Positions 55,501 through 63,107 of a stretch of DNA of 64,000 bases are shown here, piece after piece. Under the pieces are notes generated by a model. It was not told the origin of the DNA, made no database searches, and saw only the letters and a list, made by a program, of their open reading frames with translations. This DNA is from Butyrivibrio sp. VCB2006 (GTDB lineage: Bacteria; Bacillota; Clostridia; Lachnospirales; Lachnospiraceae). A program made the translations under genes and the position numbers. Every line of letters starts with the position of its first letter. The stretch's first letter is position 1. The stretch is from NCBI RefSeq assembly GCF_000420945.1, contig NZ_ATVX01000001.1, positions 293,807 to 357,806 on the forward strand, given 5' to 3'.

Positions 55501-55777
55501 AATCCCTGCCACAAGGATCATGAAGAACTACGAAGGCGGACGTCCTAATGTAGAGGATGTAATCAAGAACGGAGAGGTTCAGCTCATCATTAACACTCCT
55601 ATAGGAAGAGGAGCTGAGCACGATGACGGCTATCTTAGAAAGGCAGCCATCAAGGCTCGTATTCCTTATATCACTACCGTTGCAGCAGGTAAGGCCGCTG
55701 CAGAGGGTATTCATGAGGTAAAAGAGAAAGGATGCGGAAACATCAATTCTCTTCAGGCATATCATGAAATGTTGTGA
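52529..55777 (+). CDS. carB: Carbamoyl-phosphate synthase large subunit
   Basis: Makes carbamoyl phosphate from bicarbonate, ammonia and two ATP for pyrimidines and arginine. Full length at 1082 aa: first ATP-grasp half from [20 protein letters not shown], the oligomerisation region in the middle, the second half from [18 protein letters not shown] at about 565, and the C-terminal MGS-like allosteric domain with IINTPIGRG near 1030. CGGAGGAG precedes. The small subunit carA is not adjacent, which is unusual, and none is seen in the window. Confidence 0.97.
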   Translation: [1082 protein letters not shown]

Positions 55778-55800
55778 TTAAGCATAATTTATACTACATA

Positions 55801-55840
55801 AAAAAACAGTAGGACTAAACAAAAGTCCTACTGTTTTTTT
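55801..55840. terminator. Bidirectional terminator between carB and the HerA-like gene
   Basis: AAAAAACAGTAGGACT / AGTCCTACTGTTTTTTT, 16-bp stem with a 7-nt loop. Confidence 0.9.
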
Positions 55841-55887
55841 ATTCATATGAAAGGTCGAAACGACTCTTAATTATGTGGAGAAATAAA

Positions 55888-57465
55888 TCATGATTTGAAC
55901 AGTGTAGAAAGAATTCCGCGTCCAAGGCTTGCTCCCAGGTTTCCACCAAGAGTCTTACCGAACTTACCAAACTTTCCGCCAACGGTCTTACCTACTTCGC
56001 GGCCTACAGTTCCGACAACTGCATTGCCAACGCTCTTTGCAGCCTGCTTTTTCTTCTTGGCCTCAGCGGCCTCAGCCTTTTCTTTAGCCTTTGCAGCTGC
56101 GGCTTCTTCTTTTTCTTTTGCCTTGGCTGCGGCAGCTTCTGCCTCTATTCTGGCTGCTTCCTCAGCGTCAGCGATTCCCTTTCTCATGAGAAACTCATAA
56201 GCTGAATCGGGATCTTCAGGCTCGTAATATTTACTGTAAAGAACATTCTGTTTGATTTCTTTTTCTCTTGTGACAGAATCGATGCTGCCCATGAGAGACT
56301 GTGGAGGAAGAATCTTAACTCTTTCTACAACTGTAGGAGTTCCTGTCTCGTCAAGGAAAGAGCAAACAGCTTCACCGACACCAAGCTCCTGAATAACATC
56401 AGCAGTCTTGAAAGCAGGATTTTCTCTGAAGGAATCAGCAGCAGCCTTAACCGCCTTCATATCGGAAGGAGTATAAGCGTGGAGCGCATGCTGAATTTTG
56501 TTACCAAGCTGAGCAAGAACGCCATCAGGAATATCTCTTGGATTTTGTGTTACGAAGTAAATGCCCACCCCCTTTGATCTGATGAGCTTAACTACCTGCT
56601 CAATCTTATCCATAAGAAGCTTTGGTGCATCATCAAATAACAGATGAGCCTCATCAAAGAAGAATACCATCTTAGGCTTATCAAGGTCGCCTACTTCAGG
56701 AAGCGTCTCGAAAAGCTCGGACATCATCCAAAGAAGGAATGTGGCATAAAGCTGTCCATTATTGATAAGGCTTGTGCTATCAAGGATATTGATCAAGCCC
56801 TTGCCGCCTTCGCCTGTTGCAAACCAGTCCTTGATATTAAGGGCGGGCTCAAAGAAAAACTTGTCGCCACCTGCAATCTCAAGAGCCACAATGGCACGAA
56901 CAATAGCAGAAATAGAAACCTTGCTGATATTGCCGTATTCTGCAGCAAGCTCTTTGCTGTTCTCTGAAATATAGTTGAGCATTGCCTTTAAGTCCTTGGT
57001 ATCAACAAGGAGCAGATCATTGTCATCCGCAATCTTAAAGGTTATTGACAGAATGTTGCTCTGAAGGTCATTAAGACCAAGAATTCTTGATAAAAGAAGA
57101 GGTCCCATCTCTGAAACTGTGGTGCGGAGCGGGATACCATTTTCACCAAAAACATCCCAGAAAGTTGCAGGATATTTCTGATATTTAAAGCCTGCTTCAT
57201 CCAGACCGAATTTCTGGATTCTCTTTTGCATGTCTTCAGAATCTTTTCCCTCAAGTACCATTCCTGAAAGATCACCCTTAACATCTGCAAGGAATACAGG
57301 GACTCCCATGTCACTAAAGGACTCAGCCAGGACTTTTAATGTGATTGTTTTACCTGTACCTGTTGCACCTGCAACAAGACCATGACGATTAGCCATTTTA
57401 GGTAAAAGAAATACGTTTTCCCCATTTTCGTTGTTAGCTACCCAAATCTTACCGTCTTTATACAT
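55888..57465 (-). CDS. HerA-like ATPase, DUF853 family
   Basis: Cytoplasmic FtsK/HerA-superfamily ATPase of about 525 residues. Walker A is GLVAGATGTGKTITLK near residue 30, with FLADVKGDLSGMV and the Walker B MVFFFDEAHLLF near 285, then GIYFVTQNPRDIP. A coiled Ala/Lys/Glu-rich segment (about 450-495) and a Gly-rich tail follow. The start at 57465 follows GGAGAAAGG directly; the longer frame to 57513 is not supported. The family's job is not established; a DNA-translocating or repair role is usually suggested. Confidence 0.88.
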   Translation of the reverse strand: MYKDGKIWVANNENGENVFLLPKMANRHGLVAGATGTGKTITLKVLAESFSDMGVPVFLADVKGDLSGMVLEGKDSEDMQKRIQKFGLDEAGFKYQKYPATFWDVFGENGIPLRTTVSEMGPLLLSRILGLNDLQSNILSITFKIADDNDLLLVDTKDLKAMLNYISENSKELAAEYGNISKVSISAIVRAIVALEIAGGDKFFFEPALNIKDWFATGEGGKGLINILDSTSLINNGQLYATFLLWMMSELFETLPEVGDLDKPKMVFFFDEAHLLFDDAPKLLMDKIEQVVKLIRSKGVGIYFVTQNPRDIPDGVLAQLGNKIQHALHAYTPSDMKAVKAAADSFRENPAFKTADVIQELGVGEAVCSFLDETGTPTVVERVKILPPQSLMGSIDSVTREKEIKQNVLYSKYYEPEDPDSAYEFLMRKGIADAEEAARIEAEAAAAKAKEKEEAAAAKAKEKAEAAEAKKKKQAAKSVGNAVVGTVGREVGKTVGGKFGKFGKTLGGNLGASLGRGILSTLFKS

Positions 57466-58028
57466 ACCTTTCTCCAATCCGTCGTAAAAAACGACTAACA
57501 CTCTTAGAGACAATTATATCACGCAAACAGCGTGATTGAAGCATTATACGTAAGGATCTATGGGAAAAATGCAGAAAAATCTCTATTAATAGGGAGTGCC
57601 GGAGTGGTATGAGGTGTCCACTCCGGCTGGTGTAAAAAAGTTGTTATGAAAGTGTTTATCCTTTCTGTAAATAAATATATATTGCGAACCTTAAAATAAC
57701 CTAAAAGTAATTTAGGAAAAATCAATATTTATCATATTTATATGTAATGGAATAATTTCGGTTGAAATTGAAACTTATGAGGATTATCATTGAAAAATGA
57801 TGTTTCTTTTTCCATAAAAAAACCACCTCGGAAGGTGGTATATTTTTGGGAGGAGGGGTTGCCTAGTGGGGAACCAGACAACCCGTGTATGAAAAAAAGT
57901 ATTGTTGGGGGTTCAGAAGGTATGTCCTTCTGATAGTTTTATATTACATGGTAACTGTTGCCAAATTGTGACTGAACTCTAAAAGAAGTATGACCTATTC
58001 TAAATTATTTATAGGAGAATAAGAAAAA
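57466..58028. other. Intergenic region with several strong hairpins
   Basis: 563 bp with no convincing gene. Structures: GCCGGAGTGG / CCACTCCGGC (57598-57627, 10 bp, no T run), ACCACCT / AGGTGGT (57822-57839) between A7 and a T-rich run, GGGTTG / CAACCC (57856-57884) with inner CT/AG, and TCAGAAGG / CCTTCTGA (57913-57933) followed by a T-rich end. The spacing would suit a small noncoding RNA at about 57840-57945, but I cannot assign a family. Confidence 0.45.
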
Positions 58029-58466
58029 ATGTCAAAAAATAATCGAAATAAAGCACACAAGAAAACGCCAAAGACCAGTAAAAACAGCGGTTTCGGAAGG
58101 CTTATGTTATCGCTTGTAATTTTGGGAGTGGTTTTACTTCTGTTCATAAATTATGCTCTTCCTATGTTAAAACAGTCTGTTAAAAAAGCTGCGGCAGAAA
58201 AAACTGTTGATGTTATAACAGAAAATGCAGCTAAAGTTGCCGGAGAAAATTCCCTGGTTACCAAGGTCCTTGAGAATATGTCAGAGGAAGACAAGGAAGT
58301 GGTTACCGAGATTGTAGAAAATCATATGGATAAAGAATCTGTAAGCGAAGTTATGGATTATGTTAATGAGGGAGATAAAGAGGGACTGATGAAGTACGCT
58401 GCCGAGAATCTTACGCCAGAGGAAATGGCGAAGCTTGCAGAGCTTTATATGAAGTACGGTGATTAA
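58029..58466 (+). CDS. Small single-pass membrane protein, unknown
   Basis: 145 residues. A basic N-terminus (KNNRNKAHKKTPKTSK) precedes one membrane helix (about 25-46, LMLSLVILGVVLLLFINYAL), then a helical acidic domain with two similar halves: VLENMSEEDKEVVTEIVENH and AENLTPEEMAKLAELYMKYG. The type resembles small envelope-stress or assembly proteins, but I recognise no family. AGGAG lies 11 nt before the ATG. Confidence 0.7.
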   Translation: MSKNNRNKAHKKTPKTSKNSGFGRLMLSLVILGVVLLLFINYALPMLKQSVKKAAAEKTVDVITENAAKVAGENSLVTKVLENMSEEDKEVVTEIVENHMDKESVSEVMDYVNEGDKEGLMKYAAENLTPEEMAKLAELYMKYGD

Positions 58467-58479
58467 TTTTTTCTTATAA

Positions 58480-58524
58480 CGCAAAAACACCCACGGGGGG
58501 ACGTGAGTGCCTGCGATTTTCTTA
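58480..58524 (+). terminator. Probable terminator of the small membrane protein gene
   Basis: CGCA / TGCG, CAC / GTG and CACG / CGTG nested stems (58480-58515) followed by ATTTTCTT. Confidence 0.6.
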
Positions 58525-58830
58525 TGAGGGGGAGATAGTGATTTGGTTCCGAATAGATTCATGAACCGAGCTGCATCACTAACTTGGTTTTTATATTAAA
58601 CTCTAATTGTGTTCAAAAAGTGAAGAAAGTAGTTATAAAATGTGAAAAAAGATTATTCAAATTATGAAAACCATGATTGAGGGACTGAATCATTATTACG
58701 CAGGAACTCCATAAAACCTGAAATTATGCTCCATTTAGAGGCGAATTTTATACATATTTAATTATATTTTGAAAGGCAGGGTGCTACGATGTGGTTATCA
58801 AGGAATGGCACGGAGGCCATTTAGGTGAAT

Positions 58831-58908
58831 TGCAGGGAAGCATAGCAAGGATGCGGAAGTTTGCAGGGAAGCAAAAAAGCATGGAAGGTTGTTATTGCAG
58901 GGATGCAT
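58831..58908 (+). repeat. Three 13-nt repeats in the flagellin-like gene leader
   Basis: TTGCAGGGAAGCA at 58831 and 58862, TTGCAGGGATGCA at 58896; spacings 31 and 34 nt. Confidence 0.75.
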
Positions 58909-58931
58909 GTTTTTTTACCTAGGAGGTCTTT

Positions 58932-59696
58932 ATGAGTAGTGTATCTTCTATAGGCGGATATCAGGATTACTCCGCATATTCAAAAATATCCAGTGGCGGC
59001 ACGATAAACAAAGCGTCTGAGGATGCTTCGGGGCTGGCAATTCAGGAAAAAACCAAATCACAGGTTAACGGACTTGATGCCGGATCCGAAAACTTAACTT
59101 CAGCAAAATCAGCCCTTAATATTGAAGACGGAGCTCTTTCAGGAGTTGAGGATTATCTTCAGTCTATAAAAGAGTTATCTGTAAAGGCTATGAACGGTAC
59201 TCTTTCAGATGATGATAAAGAGAGTATCCAGGCTCAGATCAAGGAATACCTTAAGGGTATAAATGAGACAGCTCAGGGTACGACATATAATGAAAAGAAT
59301 CTTACCAATAAAGATGGAGAGATGAAGGTTGCTGCTGATGGTAATGGTGCGACAGAGACTATTTCCACCAATAATGCGACAACTGATGCTCTTGGAATTA
59401 CAGATTATGATGTGACCAAAGATTTTGATATGAGCAAGATTGATAAGGCTCTTGAAAAGGTGGCAGGCCAGAGATCTTCTGTAGGAGCTCAGACAAATGG
59501 CGTAGAGCACGCTCTTACTTATAATTCGCATGCTGCTATGGAGCTTAACGGCTATCAGATGGACAAGGAAGAGGATAACGCAACGAAAGCTCTTCAGGAA
59601 CTTAAGACCAAGCAGGCGCTTGATTCCTATCAGAGCGTTCTTCAGAAAAAACAGCAGGAAGACGAACAGCAGAAGGCTATGGCAATATTTGCATAA
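58932..59696 (+). CDS. Atypical short flagellin-like protein
   Basis: 254 residues. The N-terminal half matches the flagellin D0/D1 helix: KISSGGTINKASEDASGLAI, then SENLTSAKSALNIEDGALSG and IKELSVKAMNGTLSDDD. The usual first 20-25 residues (MxINHNxxALNxxRxL) are replaced by SSVSSIGGYQDYSAYS. The C-terminal helix is present in weak form (VAGQRSSVGAQTNGVEHALTY) but the ending, rich in Gln/Lys and closing KAMAIFA, lacks the normal xxVLxLLR. It may not polymerise normally. No flagellar genes are adjacent. TAGGAGG precedes the ATG. Confidence 0.75.
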   Translation: MSSVSSIGGYQDYSAYSKISSGGTINKASEDASGLAIQEKTKSQVNGLDAGSENLTSAKSALNIEDGALSGVEDYLQSIKELSVKAMNGTLSDDDKESIQAQIKEYLKGINETAQGTTYNEKNLTNKDGEMKVAADGNGATETISTNNATTDALGITDYDVTKDFDMSKIDKALEKVAGQRSSVGAQTNGVEHALTYNSHAAMELNGYQMDKEEDNATKALQELKTKQALDSYQSVLQKKQQEDEQQKAMAIFA

Positions 59697-59743
59697 TGCA
59701 AACTAAGTAAATTGTTTTCCGATCTTGAGATTGGAGTGGAAGG

Positions 59744-59778
59744 CGGAGAAAACTATCATTAGGTTTTCTCCGTTTTTT
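59744..59778 (+). terminator. Terminator of the flagellin-like gene
   Basis: CGGAGAAAA / TTTTCTCCG stem followed by six T. Confidence 0.88.
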
Positions 59779-59829
59779 AAATGCATAGTTTCTTTAGAAG
59801 AAATCTTCTGATATACTTTAAATTGCATT

Positions 59830-59857
59830 TTGAATTGGGGATTATTTTGATTAAAAT
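59830..59857 (+). promoter_or_regulatory. Putative promoter of the HPr-kinase-like gene
   Basis: TTGAAT (59830-59835), 16-nt spacer, TAAAAT (59852-59857), about 29 nt before the GTG start. Confidence 0.4.
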
Positions 59858-59885
59858 GCAATATATATTTTGGGTGAGGGATGTT

Positions 59886-60836
59886 GTGAATAGATATAGA
59901 ATTTATGGCTTAATTATTGAAACCGAAGTGGAATTCATGCAGCTTGAAAAAGCGGCAGAGGAAGAAGGCACTTTAGAAAATACCATATATATCAGGGAAG
60001 AGAAATGTGCTGATGAAGTAATGGAAACTATTACCAAAGCTGATGCACTTAAACAGCAGTATTTTGTTGACGCAAAAAGTTCCTGCTTTTTTAATAAGGC
60101 CGGATACTATTTGATAAGAGATGGCAAGGAAATATTATTCGAGACCAAGGAAGGCTATACACCTGCAACAGTTTCCCCATGGCTTCTTGGATATTGTATG
60201 GCAATACTTCTTTATGAGAGACAGACCATAGCCATTCATTGCAGCGCTGTAGTGGGAGATGATGGAGTCTTCATCATTTCGGGAGAGATGGGAGCAGGCA
60301 AATCTACACTTACAAGGAAAATGCTGGAAAAAGGCTTCAAGATTATGGCAGATGATGTGGCTGCGGTCAGAATTGAGAAAGATCAGGATAGCGAGAATGA
60401 AAGCGCATATGCTTACCCTGCATTTCCTTATCAGAAGCTTTGCCGTAATGAAGTTGAGAGTAGAAATTTTGATATGAACGAGCTTATTTACATAGACGAA
60501 GCCAAGGACAAATTCCTTGTTCCGGTAAAAGATAAGTTTGTTTCAAAGCCGCAGAAATTAAAGTTTATGATTTTTCTTGTCAGAGCTAAAACAGACAAGG
60601 TATTGGCAGAAAAATTATCCGGACTTAATCAGCTTTTTGCAATTCGTGAAAATGTATTTCTTCACAGATTCAAAGGAAGCTGGGAGAATGCCAAGGAATA
60701 TGGGGAACTTTGTCTTAAGCTTGCTTCCAAGTGTCCTGTTTATATGATTTATAGACCTGCAGAGGGGAATTCTCAGGACGAAATTGCAGACATAGTTGAA
60801 AAGCTTGCAAGAGGAGAGGAAGTAGAGCTTCTCTAA
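59886..60836 (+). CDS. HPr kinase-like protein (peptide/RiPP-associated type)
   Basis: P-loop protein related to the C-terminal domain of HPr kinase/phosphorylase. Walker A GEMGAGKST with K139; the preceding AIHCSAVV and the following IMADDVAAVR are the conserved HprK-like strands. Relatives of this size are known from lasso-peptide clusters (PadeK/ThcoK), where they phosphorylate the C-terminal Ser of the precursor. The HPr-binding features of true HprK are not apparent. GTG at 59886 has GAGGG 5-6 nt upstream and gives RYRIYGLIIETE, the usual family start; the ATG at 59781 lies on a terminator. 316 aa. It converges on a small ORF ending in Ser. Confidence 0.8.
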   Translation: MNRYRIYGLIIETEVEFMQLEKAAEEEGTLENTIYIREEKCADEVMETITKADALKQQYFVDAKSSCFFNKAGYYLIRDGKEILFETKEGYTPATVSPWLLGYCMAILLYERQTIAIHCSAVVGDDGVFIISGEMGAGKSTLTRKMLEKGFKIMADDVAAVRIEKDQDSENESAYAYPAFPYQKLCRNEVESRNFDMNELIYIDEAKDKFLVPVKDKFVSKPQKLKFMIFLVRAKTDKVLAEKLSGLNQLFAIRENVFLHRFKGSWENAKEYGELCLKLASKCPVYMIYRPAEGNSQDEIADIVEKLARGEEVELL

Positions 60837-60877
60837 AGCCTATTACAAAATGTAAAAAGAATATTGATTAATGAAAA

Positions 60878-60908
60878 TAGCCACAGGATAACCTGTGGCT
60901 AATAATTT
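60878..60908. terminator. Bidirectional terminator
   Basis: TAGCCACAGG / CCTGTGGCTA, loop ATAA, followed by ATAATTTTT, between the kinase gene and the converging small ORF. Confidence 0.85.
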
Positions 60909-60929
60909 TTGAAAAAACTAAGTTGATAA

Positions 60930-61091
60930 TTATGATGGGAGTATAATCTCGTCGTCAGTTCTCTCAGATTTCAACGTAGCTGGTCTCTTTGCGCTAGTAG
61001 GAACAAATCTTTCAACTGTCATCGCATTATCAAACGTTTCAGTGTTCTCAAGTCTTATAGAAACAACTTCTGGTTTTGCCCAATTCTTCAT
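60930..61091 (-). CDS. Small ORF, candidate RiPP precursor peptide 1
   Basis: 53-residue peptide, too short for the supplied ORF list. It starts MKNWAKPEVVSIRLENTETF and ends DDEIILPS with a C-terminal Ser. GGAGGGAGAG lies 10-15 nt upstream. The leader-like N-terminus matches the second small ORF at 63374: Met1, Lys2, Trp4, Glu8, two branched-chain residues at 9-10 and Thr17 in common. The WxKPE pattern resembles leaders of paeninodin-type lasso precursors. The core has no Gly and no Cys, so a standard lasso ring (Gly1 to Asp/Glu 7-9) cannot be placed. Same strand as the synthetase-like gene, 90 bp downstream. Confidence 0.72.
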   Translation of the reverse strand: MKNWAKPEVVSIRLENTETFDNAMTVERFVPTSAKRPATLKSERTDDEIILPS

Positions 61092-61129
61092 ACTTAGTCT
61101 CTCCCTCCATTAAGATTTTATATACATGT

Positions 61130-61158
61130 ATTATCTGACTAAAACGCAGGGAAGTAAA
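61130..61158 (-). promoter_or_regulatory. Putative promoter of precursor peptide 1
   Basis: On the minus strand TTTACT, 17-nt spacer, GATAAT, 39 nt before the ATG. It would let the peptide be made in excess of the upstream synthetase-like enzyme. Confidence 0.55.
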
Positions 61159-61181
61159 CTTTTCTATCAAAATTGTAACAA

Positions 61182-63107
61182 TTAAGAAATGGCTTTGACT
61201 TTGGTTACAATATTCTGGAACTGGTAAAGCATTCCCAAATGTTCTAAGACTGCCATATATTGATCCTTGCCTTCAAGTCCCGGATCTTCACAAGTCGTAA
61301 GCTTAGATATTTCATTAAAATCAAGGCACTCTGCCCAAAAATCCTTGTCCAAACGCTCAAAAAGATTTTTCAATGATTGCTGATTATCTTTGAACCAATC
61401 AACATCTTCTTCTTTTTCATTATCTTCAGGTTTCTTTTCCTCACTTGGCGTGTTTTTATAGGTTACCTCATATAAAGATTTGGGCATTATATCTTTAAAA
61501 GCTTCGCGGTATATATATCTTTTTTGACCATGTTTAATATAAAGGTGTCTTGGAATTGTTACCGCAAAGTTAATTACTTCATAATCAAGGAACGGGAAAA
61601 TGTATCTTGCACCTGAATATGGGCCAAATAATGCTGCTACATTTAAACGAATATTGGTTGCTCCTGTAGCAATATATTTGAGCGGATTATGTGGGAAGAA
61701 GAAAGGTGTTCCCTTATAATCTTTATATTTTTCGCAAAGCTCTTTTTTAAGGATGAAAGGTGTGCTACTACTAGTGTTTTGCATAGGATCATTATCGTAG
61801 CTGGGGCCTCTTGCAACCTTATATCTGTAATCTCTGAAGGTCTTGAGCATACGCTTTGGAGCACCTTCATTGAACTCCCAAAGGCACTTGATGAAGTGTA
61901 GCTTTTCACCAAAGCAGTATAATTCGTAGGGATCGCTTCTGTGGCTTACGCCTTCATCTCCGCCATGACCGGAAAAGATAACTTTAGCGCCTTTGCTGCT
62001 TACAAGCTGTGAAGCCTCATTGATAATTTCCGTATTGGTATAAAGCGGATAAGCATACTTGAAATTAAGGCTTCCCGGAGCATCTTTGGAAAAACCAAGC
62101 TTTAGGTGATTGTTTATTATATTGGAATTACTGTCTACGTAGTTTTTGCTTCTGTAATAGCAAGTGGTGTTTTCCTGTTTGCAAATGTCCTCAATTATAA
62201 GACGTTCATCATTCTCTACAAGAGGAAGGTCTTTGGGGTCGCGAGACCAGGAAAAATAGATGGCCTCTCTTCCAAGCTTGCTGATCAGTATATCTATAAC
62301 ACCTGAATCAATACCACCTGAAAGCTCTGCACCCACAATATCCGGAAATACAGCAAGTCTTTTTCTTATAGATTCTGTGATCAGTTCGCGCATTTTCTGG
62401 ATGTATTTTTTATCTGATGACAGTCGCACTTTCTTGGCACCCAAAGTCCAGTATTTGTGCTCTTCGTATACAAGAGTATCGGAAGATTTGGTTATGCAAA
62501 GATACGAAGCAGGAGTAACACGATATATATCTGAGAACTCGGTTCCATTTAACGAAGAGGTAATATACTCGCATACACTGGTATACAGATAATCGGGATT
62601 TATATCACCGGGTATTTCAGGGAGATTGATCAGGCCCCTTATTTCTGTGGAAAATGCCCCCATTTTATCTGATTTATAGTAATAGAGTGGATGTATGCCC
62701 ATGTGATCTGTGAAAAGAGTGAGCTTTTCAACATTTGAATCATATATTGCGCCTGAAAAGTCACCGTTAACACTTGAAAGTGAATCAGGGCCATTCTTGA
62801 TTATAAGCTCAAAGAGCATTTCTTCATCGGATAGAGATAAAGGTAGGTTAAAAGAACTTGAGAGTTCCTGCCTATTATAGATAAGAGCATCTATAACTGC
62901 ATAATAATCGTCTTTATGTAAAACAGGAGTATTATTGATAGGGGCGTTTGTTATGTGATCTGCGCATATTCCAATTCCAACGCTATCTGAGATGATTTCA
63001 GATTTTTGTTCATCCCCAAATACTCCGTTCCATTTTAAAAGCCTTGCAAGAGAAGATGAAATCTCTGCAGGACTTGATGATTTAATAATTCCAAATATAC
63101 CGCTCAT
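61182..63107 (-). CDS. Asparagine-synthetase-like protein lacking the glutaminase Cys
   Basis: 641 residues. The N-terminal class II glutamine amidotransferase-like domain begins MSGIFGIIKS: the catalytic Cys2 is Ser here, so ammonia release from glutamine is not expected. The C-terminal ATP-pyrophosphatase domain has the PP-loop VGAELSGGIDSGVIDIL (about 253-270) and IFSGHGGDEGVSHR near 385. Lasso cyclases (McjC type) share this architecture and activate a side-chain carboxylate as an AMP ester. An inserted charged stretch (PSEEKKPEDNEKEEDVDW) lies near 565. GGAG precedes the ATG by 8 nt. It is divergent from the second small ORF and upstream of the first. Confidence 0.87.
   Translation of the reverse strand: MSGIFGIIKSSSPAEISSSLARLLKWNGVFGDEQKSEIISDSVGIGICADHITNAPINNTPVLHKDDYYAVIDALIYNRQELSSSFNLPLSLSDEEMLFELIIKNGPDSLSSVNGDFSGAIYDSNVEKLTLFTDHMGIHPLYYYKSDKMGAFSTEIRGLINLPEIPGDINPDYLYTSVCEYITSSLNGTEFSDIYRVTPASYLCITKSSDTLVYEEHKYWTLGAKKVRLSSDKKYIQKMRELITESIRKRLAVFPDIVGAELSGGIDSGVIDILISKLGREAIYFSWSRDPKDLPLVENDERLIIEDICKQENTTCYYRSKNYVDSNSNIINNHLKLGFSKDAPGSLNFKYAYPLYTNTEIINEASQLVSSKGAKVIFSGHGGDEGVSHRSDPYELYCFGEKLHFIKCLWEFNEGAPKRMLKTFRDYRYKVARGPSYDNDPMQNTSSSTPFILKKELCEKYKDYKGTPFFFPHNPLKYIATGATNIRLNVAALFGPYSGARYIFPFLDYEVINFAVTIPRHLYIKHGQKRYIYREAFKDIMPKSLYEVTYKNTPSEEKKPEDNEKEEDVDWFKDNQQSLKNLFERLDKDFWAECLDFNEISKLTTCEDPGLEGKDQYMAVLEHLGMLYQFQNIVTKVKAIS

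Larger units (their letters stand above)
58467..58931. other. Long leader region of the flagellin-like gene
   Basis: 465 bp without a gene. A terminator starts it, then a hairpin TAGTGAT..GGTTC / GAACC..ATCACTA (58536-58581). The last 130 nt are rich in GGA triplets (nine) and carry three near-identical 13-nt units. No clear sigma-28 type promoter could be found. Confidence 0.5.

Noticed and set aside
58536..58581. Hairpin before the flagellin-like gene as a cyclic-di-GMP riboswitch
   Set aside because: The conserved cores of GEMM-I or GEMM-II riboswitches are not present.
60930..61091. Precursor peptide 1 as a standard lasso peptide
   Set aside because: No Gly is present, and no Ala or Ser start gives both an Asp/Glu at position 7-9 and the usual Thr at leader position -2. 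The locus also lacks visible B1 and B2 genes.
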